Part shown: positions 25,058-34,321 of the stretch, one piece after another
Position numbering within the stretch: position 1 is the stretch's first letter
Layout: every line of letters starts with the position of its first letter
Assembly (NCBI RefSeq): GCF_014207355.1
Contig: NZ_JACHEF010000001.1
Span: forward strand, 496,001 to 560,000
Direction: 5' to 3'
From: Mesorhizobium sangaii
GTDB taxonomy: Bacteria > Pseudomonadota > Alphaproteobacteria > Rhizobiales > Rhizobiaceae
DNA: 64,000 nt
Position numbers and translations under genes: made by a program
Notes under the pieces: model-generated
The model's input: the letters and a program-made list of their open reading frames with translations, nothing else
Databases searched by the model: none
What the model was told of the DNA's origin: nothing

Positions 25058-26245
25058 TCAGGCGACGGCGCGGCGACGCCGCGACACGAGGATGAACAGG
25101 CCGAGCAGCGCCGCGCTGGCAATAGCGCTGGTAGCGGCGAATTCCGGCACCGGCCGAAAATCCTTGCCGTCGATGAGCAGCGACGCTGCGACCGGCCCGA
25201 TCGCCAGGCCAAAGAGCTGCGCCGCCGGCACCAGCAGCACGGCGGTGCGCGTCTCATCGGCGGTGATCGCCAGCCGGATCTGGTAGGGCACGATGAACAA
25301 GAGGATGAAGCCCATGACCAAGGCGGCAACCCAGAATGTGATGAGGTCAGGTCCGCTTGCGAGGACCAGGGAGCTGACAAACGCAACGGCGCCGATCGCC
25401 GCGATGGCAAGGCGGTAATCGATACGCGCCTCGAACACGGTCGCTGTCATCGCACCCAGGACCTGAACTGCGAGGCTGGCCGAGACGATCAAGCCGACGG
25501 TGCGGCCATCGATGCCGTATTGTGCCCCAAGCGGCTCCAGAAAGGCCCACACCGCGCCAAAGAACATGAAGTAGCAGAAGACCGACAGCAGCGCGGTCAT
25601 CGAAGGGGCCGTCAGCACATTGGCCAGGCTCTCTTCCTTGGGCAGATCGGCATAGTCACTGGGAACGGTGAAGGCGATGGCCAGCGACACGACGCAAACG
25701 ATGGCGAGAACGATGAAGCCGCCCGCCGACCCGGCAGACGGGATGACATAGAGCGCCAGCAGCAGGGCAAGCGCGCATTGCGCCAGCGTCTGCATGGTGA
25801 CGAAATAACCTCCGATGCGCTCGGCCCGCCGCGAGCGGGCAATGAGTTCGGTGGCGACCGCCACCAGGCCGCCCTCGGCCAGCCCGGCCAGGGCGCGGGC
25901 CGCGATCAGCATGTTGGCGCCGGCGGCATAGGCCGTCCAAACATTCGCCAGCCCCAACAGGAGCAGAAGGGCCGCACTTTTCCAGCGCATGTTATGGGCC
26001 GAAAGCAGCATCGCCACGATTGCCGAGCCGATGGCAATGGCGATCATCTCCGCGGTGGCGACCAGCGCCAGCTCATCGCCGCTGACATGGCCCTCGGTGA
26101 AAAGGGCGCCGAGCAGCACCGGCTGCAGTCCGAGGATGAGCAGGCCGACCGAACCGATCCACAGGGCCGAGGCAAGCTGCCTGCCGGTCGGATTGCCGAC
26201 CAGCCAGTCGCCGCTTCCGGTGTGCCCGGTATCTGTCGAAGTCAA
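25058..26245 (-). CDS. Major facilitator superfamily transporter
   Basis: 395 residues, 12 predicted helices. The start is a TTG at 26245: no earlier ATG/GTG fits, the first internal Met lies about 65 residues in, and GGGAGG stands 5-6 bases upstream. Segments such as GLAEGGLVAVATELIARSRR and FFGAVWAFLEPLGAQYGIDG fit sugar- or drug-type permeases. It is first of a three-gene operon with an oxidase and a PLP enzyme, so it probably imports their substrate or exports a product. A divergent TetR gene shares its control region. Confidence 0.8.
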   Translation of the reverse strand: MTSTDTGHTGSGDWLVGNPTGRQLASALWIGSVGLLILGLQPVLLGALFTEGHVSGDELALVATAEMIAIAIGSAIVAMLLSAHNMRWKSAALLLLLGLANVWTAYAAGANMLIAARALAGLAEGGLVAVATELIARSRRAERIGGYFVTMQTLAQCALALLLALYVIPSAGSAGGFIVLAIVCVVSLAIAFTVPSDYADLPKEESLANVLTAPSMTALLSVFCYFMFFGAVWAFLEPLGAQYGIDGRTVGLIVSASLAVQVLGAMTATVFEARIDYRLAIAAIGAVAFVSSLVLASGPDLITFWVAALVMGFILLFIVPYQIRLAITADETRTAVLLVPAAQLFGLAIGPVAASLLIDGKDFRPVPEFAATSAIASAALLGLFILVSRRRRAVA

Positions 26246-26282
26246 AGGCGCCTCCCAACGTCCTTGCCGTGCGGCAAAAAAA

Positions 26283-26312
26283 CTGACAACCTGTCAGCAT
26301 TTCAGAAACTGA
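26283..26312. promoter_or_regulatory. Candidate TetR operators between MFS operon and tetR gene
   Basis: CTGACA-ACC-TGTCAG (26283-26297) is a perfect 15-bp palindrome. A second shorter one, TCAG-AAA-CTGA (26302-26312), follows at once and repeats the same half-site core. Both lie in the 126-base divergent gap between the MFS start and the TetR start. This is the expected place for an autoregulatory TetR operator. Confidence 0.65.
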
Positions 26313-26371
26313 TACTTGATCATATTTTTTGTCAATCAGAATTTGGAAACTCGTGCGAAAGACCGGTGCAC

Positions 26372-26998
26372 ATGATGGAAGCGACGCGAACGGCCACCGA
26401 ACCCAGGCGCAAACCCAAGCAGGAGCGCAGCCGCGAGCGCATCGACGCGATTCTGTCGACAACCATGCGGCTGATCGGCGAAAAGGGCATCGACGCCGTC
26501 ACCATGAAGGAGGTCGGCATGCTGGCGGGCGGACCGATCGCCACCGTCTATCATTACTTCCCCAACAAGTCGGCGATCCTGGCAATGCTCTACGAGCGGT
26601 TTTCCGAGGTAAGCCGCACTCGGCTGACAGCGATCATCAGCGACATCCGCGAGGCCAAGGACGTGATCGTGGCCGCCGACCGGCTGCTTGACGACTATCA
26701 CAGCCGTGTCGCGGGCGATCCGGCCATCCAGGATCTGCAGAACGCCATCCAGGCCGACAAGGCGCTCAAGAATCTCGACATCGCCGAAACCCGGCATCAA
26801 GCCAAGATGTTCTGCGACCACGTCATCGGCCTGCTCGAACCCGAGAAGCGGGAGCAATTCGAACGCATCGTGTTGCTGATATTCCAGCTAGCCGGTGGTG
26901 TGGTGCGCCTGGCGCTTGCCGAGGGAAAAGCGGAAAGTCGCCAGACCATCGAGGATTACCGGTCGATCATCCACACCCAATTGCGGCTCTTTCTCTAG
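26372..26998 (+). CDS. TetR family transcriptional regulator
   Basis: 208 residues; ATG at 26372 or the adjacent ATG at 26375. N-terminal TetR helix-turn-helix: ERSRERIDAILSTTMRLIGE, AVTMKEVGMLAGGPIATVYH, YFPNKSAILAMLYERF. The C-terminal ligand domain is helical and not specific. It likely represses the divergent MFS-oxidase-aldolase operon. The same reading frame is open for 1,059 codons back to 23819 because of high GC on the antisense strand. The start here is set by the TetR homology and by the low GC just upstream. Confidence 0.85.
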   Translation: MMEATRTATEPRRKPKQERSRERIDAILSTTMRLIGEKGIDAVTMKEVGMLAGGPIATVYHYFPNKSAILAMLYERFSEVSRTRLTAIISDIREAKDVIVAADRLLDDYHSRVAGDPAIQDLQNAIQADKALKNLDIAETRHQAKMFCDHVIGLLEPEKREQFERIVLLIFQLAGGVVRLALAEGKAESRQTIEDYRSIIHTQLRLFL

Positions 26999-27045
26999 CC
27001 ACCGCCCCAGACGAAATTTCGTGCGTTTCGGAATTGCGCCGCGCC

Positions 27046-27073
27046 TTGACTCTGGCAGGCCGGCGGCCTATCT
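27046..27073 (+). promoter_or_regulatory. groESL housekeeping-type promoter
   Basis: TTGACT (27046-27051) is followed after 16 bases by CTATCT (27068-27073), a typical alphaproteobacterial sigma-70 pair. The CIRCE element begins 11 bases downstream, so it would overlap the transcription start. Confidence 0.65.
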
Positions 27074-27083
27074 CAGCGCCACG

Positions 27084-27110
27084 TTGGCACTCGCCATTGG
27101 TGAGTGCTAA
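27084..27110 (+). promoter_or_regulatory. CIRCE element (HrcA operator)
   Basis: TTGGCACTC, nine spacer bases, GAGTGCTAA. It matches the CIRCE consensus TTAGCACTC-N9-GAGTGCTAA with a single A-to-G change in the left arm. HrcA repressor should bind here and lift under heat stress, as in other Rhizobiales groESL operons. hrcA itself is not in the window. Confidence 0.93.
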
Positions 27111-27172
27111 CCGCATGTCCGGCACCGCCGGATGGAGGAACTGTTCTCACCGTTCTCATCGAGGAAGAAAAA

Positions 27173-27469
27173 ATGGCAAAGTCGAAGTTCCGCCCGCTTC
27201 ATGACCGCGTGGTCGTTCGCCGGGTCGAATCCGAATCCAAGACCGCCGGCGGGATCATCATCCCCGATACGGCAAAGGAAAAGCCGCAGGAAGGCGAGAT
27301 CATCGCTGTCGGCTCCGGCGCTCGTGACGAAGCCGGCAAGCTCGTCCCGCTGGACGTCAAGGCCGGCGACCGCATCCTGTTCGGCAAGTGGTCGGGCACC
27401 GAAGTCAAGCTCAATGGCGAAGACCTTCTGATCATGAAGGAATCCGACATCATGGGCATCATCGGCTGA
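27173..27469 (+). CDS. groES: Co-chaperonin GroES
   Basis: 98 residues, standard GroES length. [20 protein letters not shown] opens the barrel. The mobile loop [16 protein letters not shown] contacts GroEL, and [15 protein letters not shown] ends the fold. The start follows GAGGAAGAA. It forms the heptameric lid of the GroEL chamber and is co-transcribed with groEL 62 bases downstream from a CIRCE-controlled promoter. Rhizobia often carry several groESL copies; this one is the HrcA-regulated type. Confidence 0.98.
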   Translation: MAKSKFRPLHDRVVVRRVESESKTAGGIIIPDTAKEKPQEGEIIAVGSGARDEAGKLVPLDVKAGDRILFGKWSGTEVKLNGEDLLIMKESDIMGIIG

Positions 27470-27492
27470 TATCAGCACTTTCCGTCAACTGA

Positions 27493-29187
<1,695 letters not shown>

Positions 29188-29214
29188 TCCAGCCCTATCA
29201 GCCTTCAAATACGG

Positions 29215-29240
29215 AAAGGGCGCCGAAAGGCGCCCTTTTT
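29215..29240 (+). terminator. Rho-independent terminator of groESL
   Basis: AAAGGGCGCC-GAAA-GGCGCCCTTT with a GNRA-type tetraloop is followed by further T residues (TTTTT at 29236-29240). It begins 28 bases after the groEL stop. Strong, classical terminator. Confidence 0.93.
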
Positions 29241-29277
29241 GTTCGCGTGCACCTTGATCGCAGCGCCTCGACTGGCC

Positions 29278-29886
29278 TCAGACCGCGGCATCCGCGCGTC
29301 GCCGTGCCTCTCCAGCCAGCACCGCGCCTTCAATCAGTGCCGCGACTTCGTCGGCGACCGCCTGCAATGGGGCGCGGTCGCGGGTGGCGCGCGCGATCAC
29401 CATCAGCCCTTCCAGCGACGATTCGACCAGCAGCGCCAAGGCTTGCGCGCGGCGCCCGGGCACCCCTGCCCTGACGAAGGCCTCTCGCAGCAAGCCGATC
29501 CATTGCTCGAAGGCCGACCGGCACAGTTCGGCCAGCTCCGGCACATCGGTCGGCGAATCCAGCACCACGGGTGCGATCGGGCAGCCGAGCGTGAATTGAT
29601 TCTCCTCGAGCATGTGTCCGACCTCTTGGTAGATATGGTGGACGGCCACTGCCGGATCCCGCTCAGCGGCGAGCGCCTCGCCCAGCCTTTGCGTCACCTT
29701 GTCGACGCTATCACGCGTCACCTCGATGACCAGCTGGTCCTTGCCGCCGGGAAAATGGAAGTAGAGCGAGCCGCGCGGCGCACCGCTGGCGCTCAATATG
29801 TCGTTGAGCGAGGTGCCGTGATAGCCGCGCTGCCTGAGCAGCAGCGCCGTCGTCTCGAGTATGCGGGTGCGGGTGTCGTTGGCCAT
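29278..29886 (-). CDS. TetR family transcriptional regulator
   Basis: 202 residues from ATG 29886 (AGAGG upstream). The HTH is DTRTRILETTALLLRQRGY, TSLNDILSASGAPRGSLYFHF then PGGKDQLVIEV. The C-terminal domain is the YxaF/LmrA type (TLGCPIAPVVLDSPTDVPEL). It faces an operon of an MDR oxidoreductase, OsmC and NTF2-like proteins, with two identical palindromes between them. It is therefore very likely the repressor of that operon and of itself. Confidence 0.9.
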   Translation of the reverse strand: MANDTRTRILETTALLLRQRGYHGTSLNDILSASGAPRGSLYFHFPGGKDQLVIEVTRDSVDKVTQRLGEALAAERDPAVAVHHIYQEVGHMLEENQFTLGCPIAPVVLDSPTDVPELAELCRSAFEQWIGLLREAFVRAGVPGRRAQALALLVESSLEGLMVIARATRDRAPLQAVADEVAALIEGAVLAGEARRRADAAV

Positions 29887-29941
29887 GTCAACCTCTGTCA
29901 GCACGCATCATTATAGGTCTTGCATCGAATATGACAATCGG

Positions 29942-29979
29942 TCTACATAATATGTAGATCAGTCTACATATTATGTAGA
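29942..29979. promoter_or_regulatory. Tandem perfect TetR operators
   Basis: Two 17-bp palindromes: TCTACATA-A-TATGTAGA (29942-29958) and TCTACATA-T-TATGTAGA (29963-29979). Their arms are identical and the centre base differs (A or T). Start-to-start distance is 21 bases, two turns of DNA, so two repressor dimers would bind the same face. They occupy the gap between the divergent TetR and oxidoreductase genes and end 7 bases before the latter's ATG. Confidence 0.88.
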
Positions 29980-29986
29980 GGCCGAC

Positions 29987-30997
29987 ATGCTCACCTATCG
30001 TCTTGAAGGGTCCGGCGGGACCGAATGCCTGGTGATGCGCGACGAGGTCCGGCCGGAGCCGAAACCGCATGAGATCGTGGTGCGCGTTCGCGCCACCTCG
30101 CTCAACCGGCGCGATACGATGATCCTCAATGGCACCTATCCGCTGACGCCGCGCCAGGGCATCGTTCCCCTCAGCGACGGGGCTGGCGAGATCGTCGCCA
30201 TCGGCGATGCCGTCACCCGCTTTGCCGTTGGCGATCGTGTGACCGGTAGCTATTTCGCCCGCTGGGTCGACGGCCGTATCAACGCCGGGCTCATCGATCA
30301 GCTCGGCTGCACGCTGGATGGCATGCTGGCCGAATATGCCGTTCTCGACGAGCAATGGGCGGTGCGCCTGCCCGATCATCTTGACTGGCATGAAGCAGCA
30401 ACGCTGACCTGCGCCGGGCTGACCGCCTGGAATGCGGTGACGGGCGCCGGAATTCCGAAGCCTGGCCAGTGGGTTCTGGCCATCGGCTCGGGTGGCGTCT
30501 CGCTGTTTGCGCTGCAGTTCGCCAAGCTGCTCGGCTGCCGCGTCGTCGCCGTCACCTCACGCGGCGGGAAGGCCGACAGGCTGCGCGCGCTCGGCGCCGA
30601 CCTTGTGATCTCGACATCGGAGACGCCCGAATGGGGTGCGGCTGTCCGCGACCAAACCGGCGGCATCGACCTCGTGGTCGAAACCGGTGGCCCGGCGACC
30701 TTCGCGCAATCGCTGATCGCCAGCACGCTCTACGGGCACATCGTGCTGCTGACGCTCCAGGACCAGCAAGGCAGGTCAATCGAGATGCCGGCAGCGCTCT
30801 ACCAGCGCAGCCTCGCCACCATCAGTCGGCTTTTCGTTGGCAGCCGGACCAATCTCGAAGCCATGCTGCGCGCTGTCTCACAGCATCGACTGCGGCCCGT
30901 CATCGACAAGGTCTTTGCCTTCACCGAAGCCGGTGATGCGTACCGCTATTTCCAGAAGGGCGACGTCTTCGGGAAAGTGGTCGTCGACGGCGCCTGA
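29987..30997 (+). CDS. Zinc-free MDR alcohol dehydrogenase / quinone oxidoreductase
   Basis: 336 residues. The N-terminal GroES-like fold (PKPHEIVVRVRATSLNRRDT; GDAVTRFAVGDRVTG) is followed by a Rossmann fold with WVLAIGSGGVSLFALQFAKLLG. It lacks the Cys/His catalytic zinc ligands of true alcohol dehydrogenases, which places it with NADPH:quinone reductase-like enzymes. It probably detoxifies a quinone, aldehyde or other electrophile sensed by the TetR repressor. It is followed by OsmC and NTF2-like genes in the same direction. Confidence 0.85.
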   Translation: MLTYRLEGSGGTECLVMRDEVRPEPKPHEIVVRVRATSLNRRDTMILNGTYPLTPRQGIVPLSDGAGEIVAIGDAVTRFAVGDRVTGSYFARWVDGRINAGLIDQLGCTLDGMLAEYAVLDEQWAVRLPDHLDWHEAATLTCAGLTAWNAVTGAGIPKPGQWVLAIGSGGVSLFALQFAKLLGCRVVAVTSRGGKADRLRALGADLVISTSETPEWGAAVRDQTGGIDLVVETGGPATFAQSLIASTLYGHIVLLTLQDQQGRSIEMPAALYQRSLATISRLFVGSRTNLEAMLRAVSQHRLRPVIDKVFAFTEAGDAYRYFQKGDVFGKVVVDGA

Positions 30998-31032
30998 CCC
31001 AGCCATTTCTCACAACCAAAGGAGCGCAGACA

Positions 31033-31482
31033 ATGACAATTCGTGAAGCTTCGGCCGAATGGCAAGGCACGCTGAAGGAAGGTTCAGGCCGGCTACGGCT
31101 CGGCAGCGGTGTGTTCGAAGGCGCCTATTCCTTCCCGTCGCGTTTCGAAAACGGTCGGGGCACGAACCCGGAGGAACTGATTGCGGCGGCGCATGCCGGC
31201 TGCTTCTCGATGGCTTTGAGCGCTATACTGGGCGGCGCCAAGCACATCCCGACAAGCATTAGCACCATCGCCAAGGTGCATCTCGGCGCAACCGCTGCCG
31301 GGCCGACGATCACCCGCATCGAAATCGAGACCCAAGCCGAGATCCCGGGCATTGACCCGAACGAATTCCAGAACCTGGCGGAAACGGCGAAAGCCGCATG
31401 CCTTGTGTCGCGCGCCCTGGCCGGCGTGGCAACCATCACGCTCAAAGCCGAGCTCGTCGCGACCGCCACCACGCAACAATGA
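31033..31482 (+). CDS. OsmC/Ohr family peroxide-detoxifying protein
   Basis: 149 residues. The two OsmC cysteines are visible in AAHAGCFSMAL (about 56) and AKAACLVSRAL (about 121), with the companion NPEELI glutamate. These reduce organic hydroperoxides in this family. The start follows AAAGGAGCG. It is the middle gene of the TetR-controlled electrophile operon, which fits a shared role in oxidative or quinone stress. Confidence 0.9.
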   Translation: MTIREASAEWQGTLKEGSGRLRLGSGVFEGAYSFPSRFENGRGTNPEELIAAAHAGCFSMALSAILGGAKHIPTSISTIAKVHLGATAAGPTITRIEIETQAEIPGIDPNEFQNLAETAKAACLVSRALAGVATITLKAELVATATTQQ

Positions 31483-31497
31483 AATCAGGAGGATGAG

Positions 31498-31884
31498 ATG
31501 AAACAGGACAGCAGCGTGACCCTTCATCCGGACGAACACTCCCGGCAGACAGCTGAAATCATGCAGCGCTTCAACGACGTGTTCCAGCTGCATGATCCGT
31601 CGGCACTCCCCCGCCTGGTCGCCGAGCACTGCGTGATCGAAAACACCGTGCCGGCACCGGACGGCGCCCGTCATGTCGGTCGGGAGGCATGCGTCCAGCT
31701 GTGGTCGGCGATCGCCACCCAGCCCGGCACGCGATTCGACCTTGAGGAGACATTCGTTGCGGGCGAACGAGCGACGATCCGTTGGCGCTATTGGCTCGCC
31801 GACGGCAACTCCATCCGCGGCGTCAATCTGATGCGCGTCGAGGACGGGCTGATCGTCGAAGCGATGGGGTACGTCAAGGGATAG
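31498..31884 (+). CDS. SnoaL/NTF2-like protein
   Basis: 128 residues. FNDVFQLHDPSALPRLVAEHCVI and the closing RVEDGLIVEAMGYV fit the NTF2-like cone fold used by SnoaL-type isomerases and small ligand-binding proteins. No specific catalytic set is evident. It is third in the MDR-OsmC operon, with only 15 bases between stop and start and AGGAGG before the ATG. It may handle the same toxic small molecule. Confidence 0.75.
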   Translation: MKQDSSVTLHPDEHSRQTAEIMQRFNDVFQLHDPSALPRLVAEHCVIENTVPAPDGARHVGREACVQLWSAIATQPGTRFDLEETFVAGERATIRWRYWLADGNSIRGVNLMRVEDGLIVEAMGYVKG

Positions 31885-31904
31885 CCGCCCCTGGCCGCGC
31901 GTCG

Positions 31905-32516
31905 CTAGCGGTCTGCCAACGCCAGTTTTGCGCCGAGCATGACAAACGCGCCAGCGAAGGTCCGGCGCATCCAGGTCAACACCATCGGCCGCGATACGAC
32001 ATGGCTGCGGATCGAGGCGGCGAAGACGCCGTAGCCGACGAAAACCACAAAGGTCAAAAGCATGAAGACGGAGCTGAGCTCCAGCATCTTCGACAGTGCA
32101 TTGGGTTCGGTGGTGCTGACAAATTGCGGCAGGAAGGCGAAGAAGAAGATCGACAGTTTCGGATTGAGCACGTTGACGAGGATGCCGGTGGCAATCACCT
32201 TGCCGGCCGAGCGCGGCGTCACATCCTGCTCGACGCTCAGACCACCTTTCTCCTTCAGCGTGTTCCAGGCCATGTAGAGCAGATAGGCGACGCCGAGATA
32301 TTTCAGCGTCTCGAAGGCAACCGCGCTGGTGTGTAGCAGCGCCGCAAGGCCGGTGATGGCGGCGGCCATGTGCGGAATGATGCCGAGTGTACAGCCGAAG
32401 GCGGCGATGATGCTGGCGCGCGCGCCGCGCGAAAGACCGGCGCTCAAAGTGTAGAGAACGCCGGTGCCGGGCGAAGCTACGACGATCAGCGAAGTCAACA
32501 GAAATTCGATGCTCAC
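31905..32516 (-). CDS. LysE/RhtB family amino acid exporter
   Basis: 203 residues from a GTG at 32516, chosen because GGAGGAAACC lies upstream and the protein then starts with SIEFLLTSLIVVASPGTGVL, the usual LysE N-terminus. Six hydrophobic segments follow. The motif NPKLSIFFFAFLPQFV is family-typical. It exports an amino acid or homoserine lactone-like compound. The reading frame runs 48 codons further upstream but into repeat DNA. Confidence 0.87.
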   Translation of the reverse strand: MSIEFLLTSLIVVASPGTGVLYTLSAGLSRGARASIIAAFGCTLGIIPHMAAAITGLAALLHTSAVAFETLKYLGVAYLLYMAWNTLKEKGGLSVEQDVTPRSAGKVIATGILVNVLNPKLSIFFFAFLPQFVSTTEPNALSKMLELSSVFMLLTFVVFVGYGVFAASIRSHVVSRPMVLTWMRRTFAGAFVMLGAKLALADR

Positions 32517-32594
32517 GATGGTTTCCTCCGGCGCCCTGCCTGCGAGGAAGGTATCGAGCTGTGGCGCGGCGCACAAGCGGCGGCGATTAGCGTA

Positions 32595-32637
32595 ATCTCC
32601 CCTCGTGGGGGAGATGTCCGGCAGGACAGAGGGGGAC
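32595..32637. repeat. RIME-type rhizobial palindrome, copy A
   Basis: ATCTCCCC-TCGTG-GGGGAGAT makes a hairpin, followed by TGTCC-GGCA-GGACA and a G-rich tail. It has the sequence pattern of rhizobial intergenic mosaic elements. A second copy in the opposite orientation lies at 32728. It lies upstream of the LysE gene. Confidence 0.75.
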
Positions 32638-32684
32638 GCGAAGGATCGCCATCCTCTCACTCCTTTTTGCCGTTCGAAAGCTGT

Positions 32685-33197
32685 TCAATAGTTTGGTTTG
32701 GAACCGGATTGATCCGTTGGCGGGACAGCGCCCCCCTCTGCCCTGCCGGGCATCTCCCCCACGAGGGGGGAGATCGGCAGTTCAACCGGCAATCCGTGCG
32801 CCCGGCGCGCCATCAGGCAATCGTCGTCGCCGGGCATGCAGGCGCGGCAGACATCCGGGCGGACTTCATAGATGCCGCAAGCGGTCGACTTGCCGATCTC
32901 GCCGGAGAGGGCCGAGCAGCGCACGCCCTCGCAACGCATGCCAGACAAGTTGGCCGCCACATATTTTTCCGGAATGCGGTCGAGCTGTGCGTCGTCCTCG
33001 GTGGAAAAGCGCGGCCACTCCGCCGAATAGGAACAGCAGGCGCCGCAGCTCTGGCAGTCGAAGACAGGATCGATGCGTTGCGACGACGAAAGGCTTGCAG
33101 CGCCTGCCGAGGCGAATAGCTCCGGCGCGGCAGGGTTGTGATCGGCGTCTTGCGGCAAGACGTTATTTCTTCTTGCCTGTCTTGCCCTTTGGCGCAT
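32685..33197 (-). CDS. YkgJ-type cysteine-cluster (Fe/Zn-chelating) protein
   Basis: About 170 residues; the start at 33197 is uncertain, since a later TTG is also possible. The cysteine cluster CQSCGACCSY, then CEGVRCSAL and VCRACMPGDDDC, marks the YkgJ family, small proteins thought to bind Fe-S or Zn. The last ~30 residues (from ISPLVGEMPGRAEGGA on) are translated from the adjacent RIME repeat rather than a family domain, so the native end was probably lost. It overlaps the 51-residue gene upstream. Confidence 0.75.
   Translation of the reverse strand: MRQRARQARRNNVLPQDADHNPAAPELFASAGAASLSSSQRIDPVFDCQSCGACCSYSAEWPRFSTEDDAQLDRIPEKYVAANLSGMRCEGVRCSALSGEIGKSTACGIYEVRPDVCRACMPGDDDCLMARRAHGLPVELPISPLVGEMPGRAEGGAVPPTDQSGSKPNY
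32728..32776. repeat. RIME-type rhizobial palindrome, copy B (inverted)
   Basis: This copy reads as the reverse complement of copy A at 32595 with few changes (CCTGCCGGGCA, ATCTCCCCC-ACGA-GGGGGGAGAT). The two face each other about 90 bases apart. Copy B lies inside the 3-prime end of the YkgJ-type gene and supplies part of its reading frame. Confidence 0.75.
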
Positions 33198-33318
33198 CCA
33201 CCGGCGACTTGAACAGATCGGTCGCGGCTTCGTTGGCTTTCGGCGCGGCAACCGGCTTGGCCGGTTTTGCAGCAGCAGGCGTTGCAGGCTGGTCCTTAGC
33301 GGAGAATTTTATGGCCAT
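33163..33318 (-). CDS. 51-residue lysine- and alanine-rich small protein
   Basis: Too short for the usual cut-off but well supported. The ATG follows GAGGA with a 5-base spacer and starts two bases after the upstream stop (TGACATG). The frame begins MAIKFSAKDQ, has an Ala/Pro/Lys centre (KPAKPVAAPK), and ends in VDAPKGKTGKKK. It is basic and low-complexity, with no known domain. It is third in a run of small minus-strand genes. Function unknown. Confidence 0.65.
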   Translation of the reverse strand: MAIKFSAKDQPATPAAAKPAKPVAAPKANEAATDLFKSPVDAPKGKTGKKK

Positions 33319-33319
33319 G

Positions 33320-33727
33320 TCAGTCCTCGTCGGCGAAGCGCGATGATGGTGCGCGCGGATTGCGCAAGCGGCCGATCAGCGCCGAAACCGCCGTGATGTT
33401 CATTTCCTCGGGCGACCAATTCTTCACCGCCTCGATGTGGTGGGACGCCAGTTCGCGATGCGTGCTGCCGCTGTAGGCGGCATCCTGATAAGTCACCCGC
33501 TCATGCGTCTTGGTGTCTTCGCGGACATATTCGATCAGGTAGTTCGGGCACTCAGCCCGGCCACGCACGCCGACGCGCACCTGCGCGTCGCCATGGGCAC
33601 GCTTGCAGCGTTCGAGTTTTTCCAGCACGCGCCGGACATATTCAACCGGCTTGTCGAGGCCTTCGACCATGTCGGCAATGGTCGCGTCGGTCGCGATCGG
33701 CGTTGGCGGGACGCGCTTGGTGGCCAT
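33320..33727 (-). CDS. Conserved-looking 135-residue hypothetical protein
   Basis: Family not recognised. The sequence is soluble and mixed (MATKRVPPTPIATDATIADM; RGRAECPNYLIEYVRED; ITAVSALIGRLRNPRAP). One Cys lies in KLERCKRAHG and another in RAECPNY. No membrane segment. The start shares a TGATG junction with the upstream 75-residue gene and the stop is two bases from the downstream small gene. Coupling of all three suggests a functional unit. Confidence 0.65.
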   Translation of the reverse strand: MATKRVPPTPIATDATIADMVEGLDKPVEYVRRVLEKLERCKRAHGDAQVRVGVRGRAECPNYLIEYVREDTKTHERVTYQDAAYSGSTHRELASHHIEAVKNWSPEEMNITAVSALIGRLRNPRAPSSRFADED

Positions 33728-33954
33728 CAGCGTTTTCCGACTCGTTTCGGCAAGGCCGCAAGCGCCGCAGCCGCGGCCATCTCATCAGCCTCTTTCTCCA
33801 GGCGCTGTTCGCGCAGCCGCGCGGTCTTAGCTTCCCGGGCCTCGCTGACGGCATCGCGCTCGGAAATGATGCGGTTGAGCGACATCGACTGGGTCTGCGT
33901 CTTGCTGAACAGGGACGCGGCCTGATCAGGGGATGTCTTCGAATTGGCGGTCAA
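33727..33954 (-). CDS. 75-residue helical small protein, TTG start
   Basis: A TTG at 33954 is preferred because AGGAGA stands about 6 bases upstream and the frame upstream is not protein-like. The product has a charged helical C-terminal half (AREAKTARLREQRLEKEADE) that could form a coiled coil, then a short Ala-rich helix. Not recognised. It is first of the small-gene run that ends with the YkgJ-type protein. Confidence 0.6.
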   Translation of the reverse strand: MTANSKTSPDQAASLFSKTQTQSMSLNRIISERDAVSEAREAKTARLREQRLEKEADEMAAAAALAALPKRVGKR

Positions 33955-34115
33955 AATCTTTCTCCTGTCAGGAGCTGGTGCAGACATGGCGAGACCGGGT
34001 CTTCGGTCAGGACCACGCGCAAAGCAATGCGGCAGCGGATTCAAATTTCTGGAGCGTCCCTTAGCACGTTCAGGCCGACGCGCAGTGCACTTTCGGCGGC
34101 AAGACGCGCAAAATG

Positions 34116-34139
34116 AAAAAGGCCAGGCACCGCCTGACC
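34116..34139 (-). terminator. Terminator-like hairpin, minus strand
   Basis: On the minus strand GGTCAGGC-GGT-GCCTGGCC (one G-U pair) is followed by TTTTT. It lies 183 bases after the cspA stop, inside the 367-base gap 33955-34321, which otherwise holds no gene that I can support. It would end cspA read-through before the small-gene run. Confidence 0.55.
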
Positions 34140-34321
34140 TTCCATGAGAGCTCCGCGCATCCAGCGACATCCAGAAGGATGCACAGGGATGGATGCAAGG
34201 CAACGCCCTTCTCATGCGCATGACATGCCGTGGAGACTCAGGCCTCCGCGGCCATGCGCCCGAATTCGCCATTCACCGGTGCCAGTACATCCGTGGTCAC
34301 CGGGAAGGCCGAATCCTGTTT

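Noticed and set aside
23819..26998. Open reading frame of 1,059 codons on the plus strand
   Set aside because: It lies antisense to three well-supported genes; its only protein-like part is the TetR sequence from 26372 on. High GC leaves long stop-free frames on the opposite strand.
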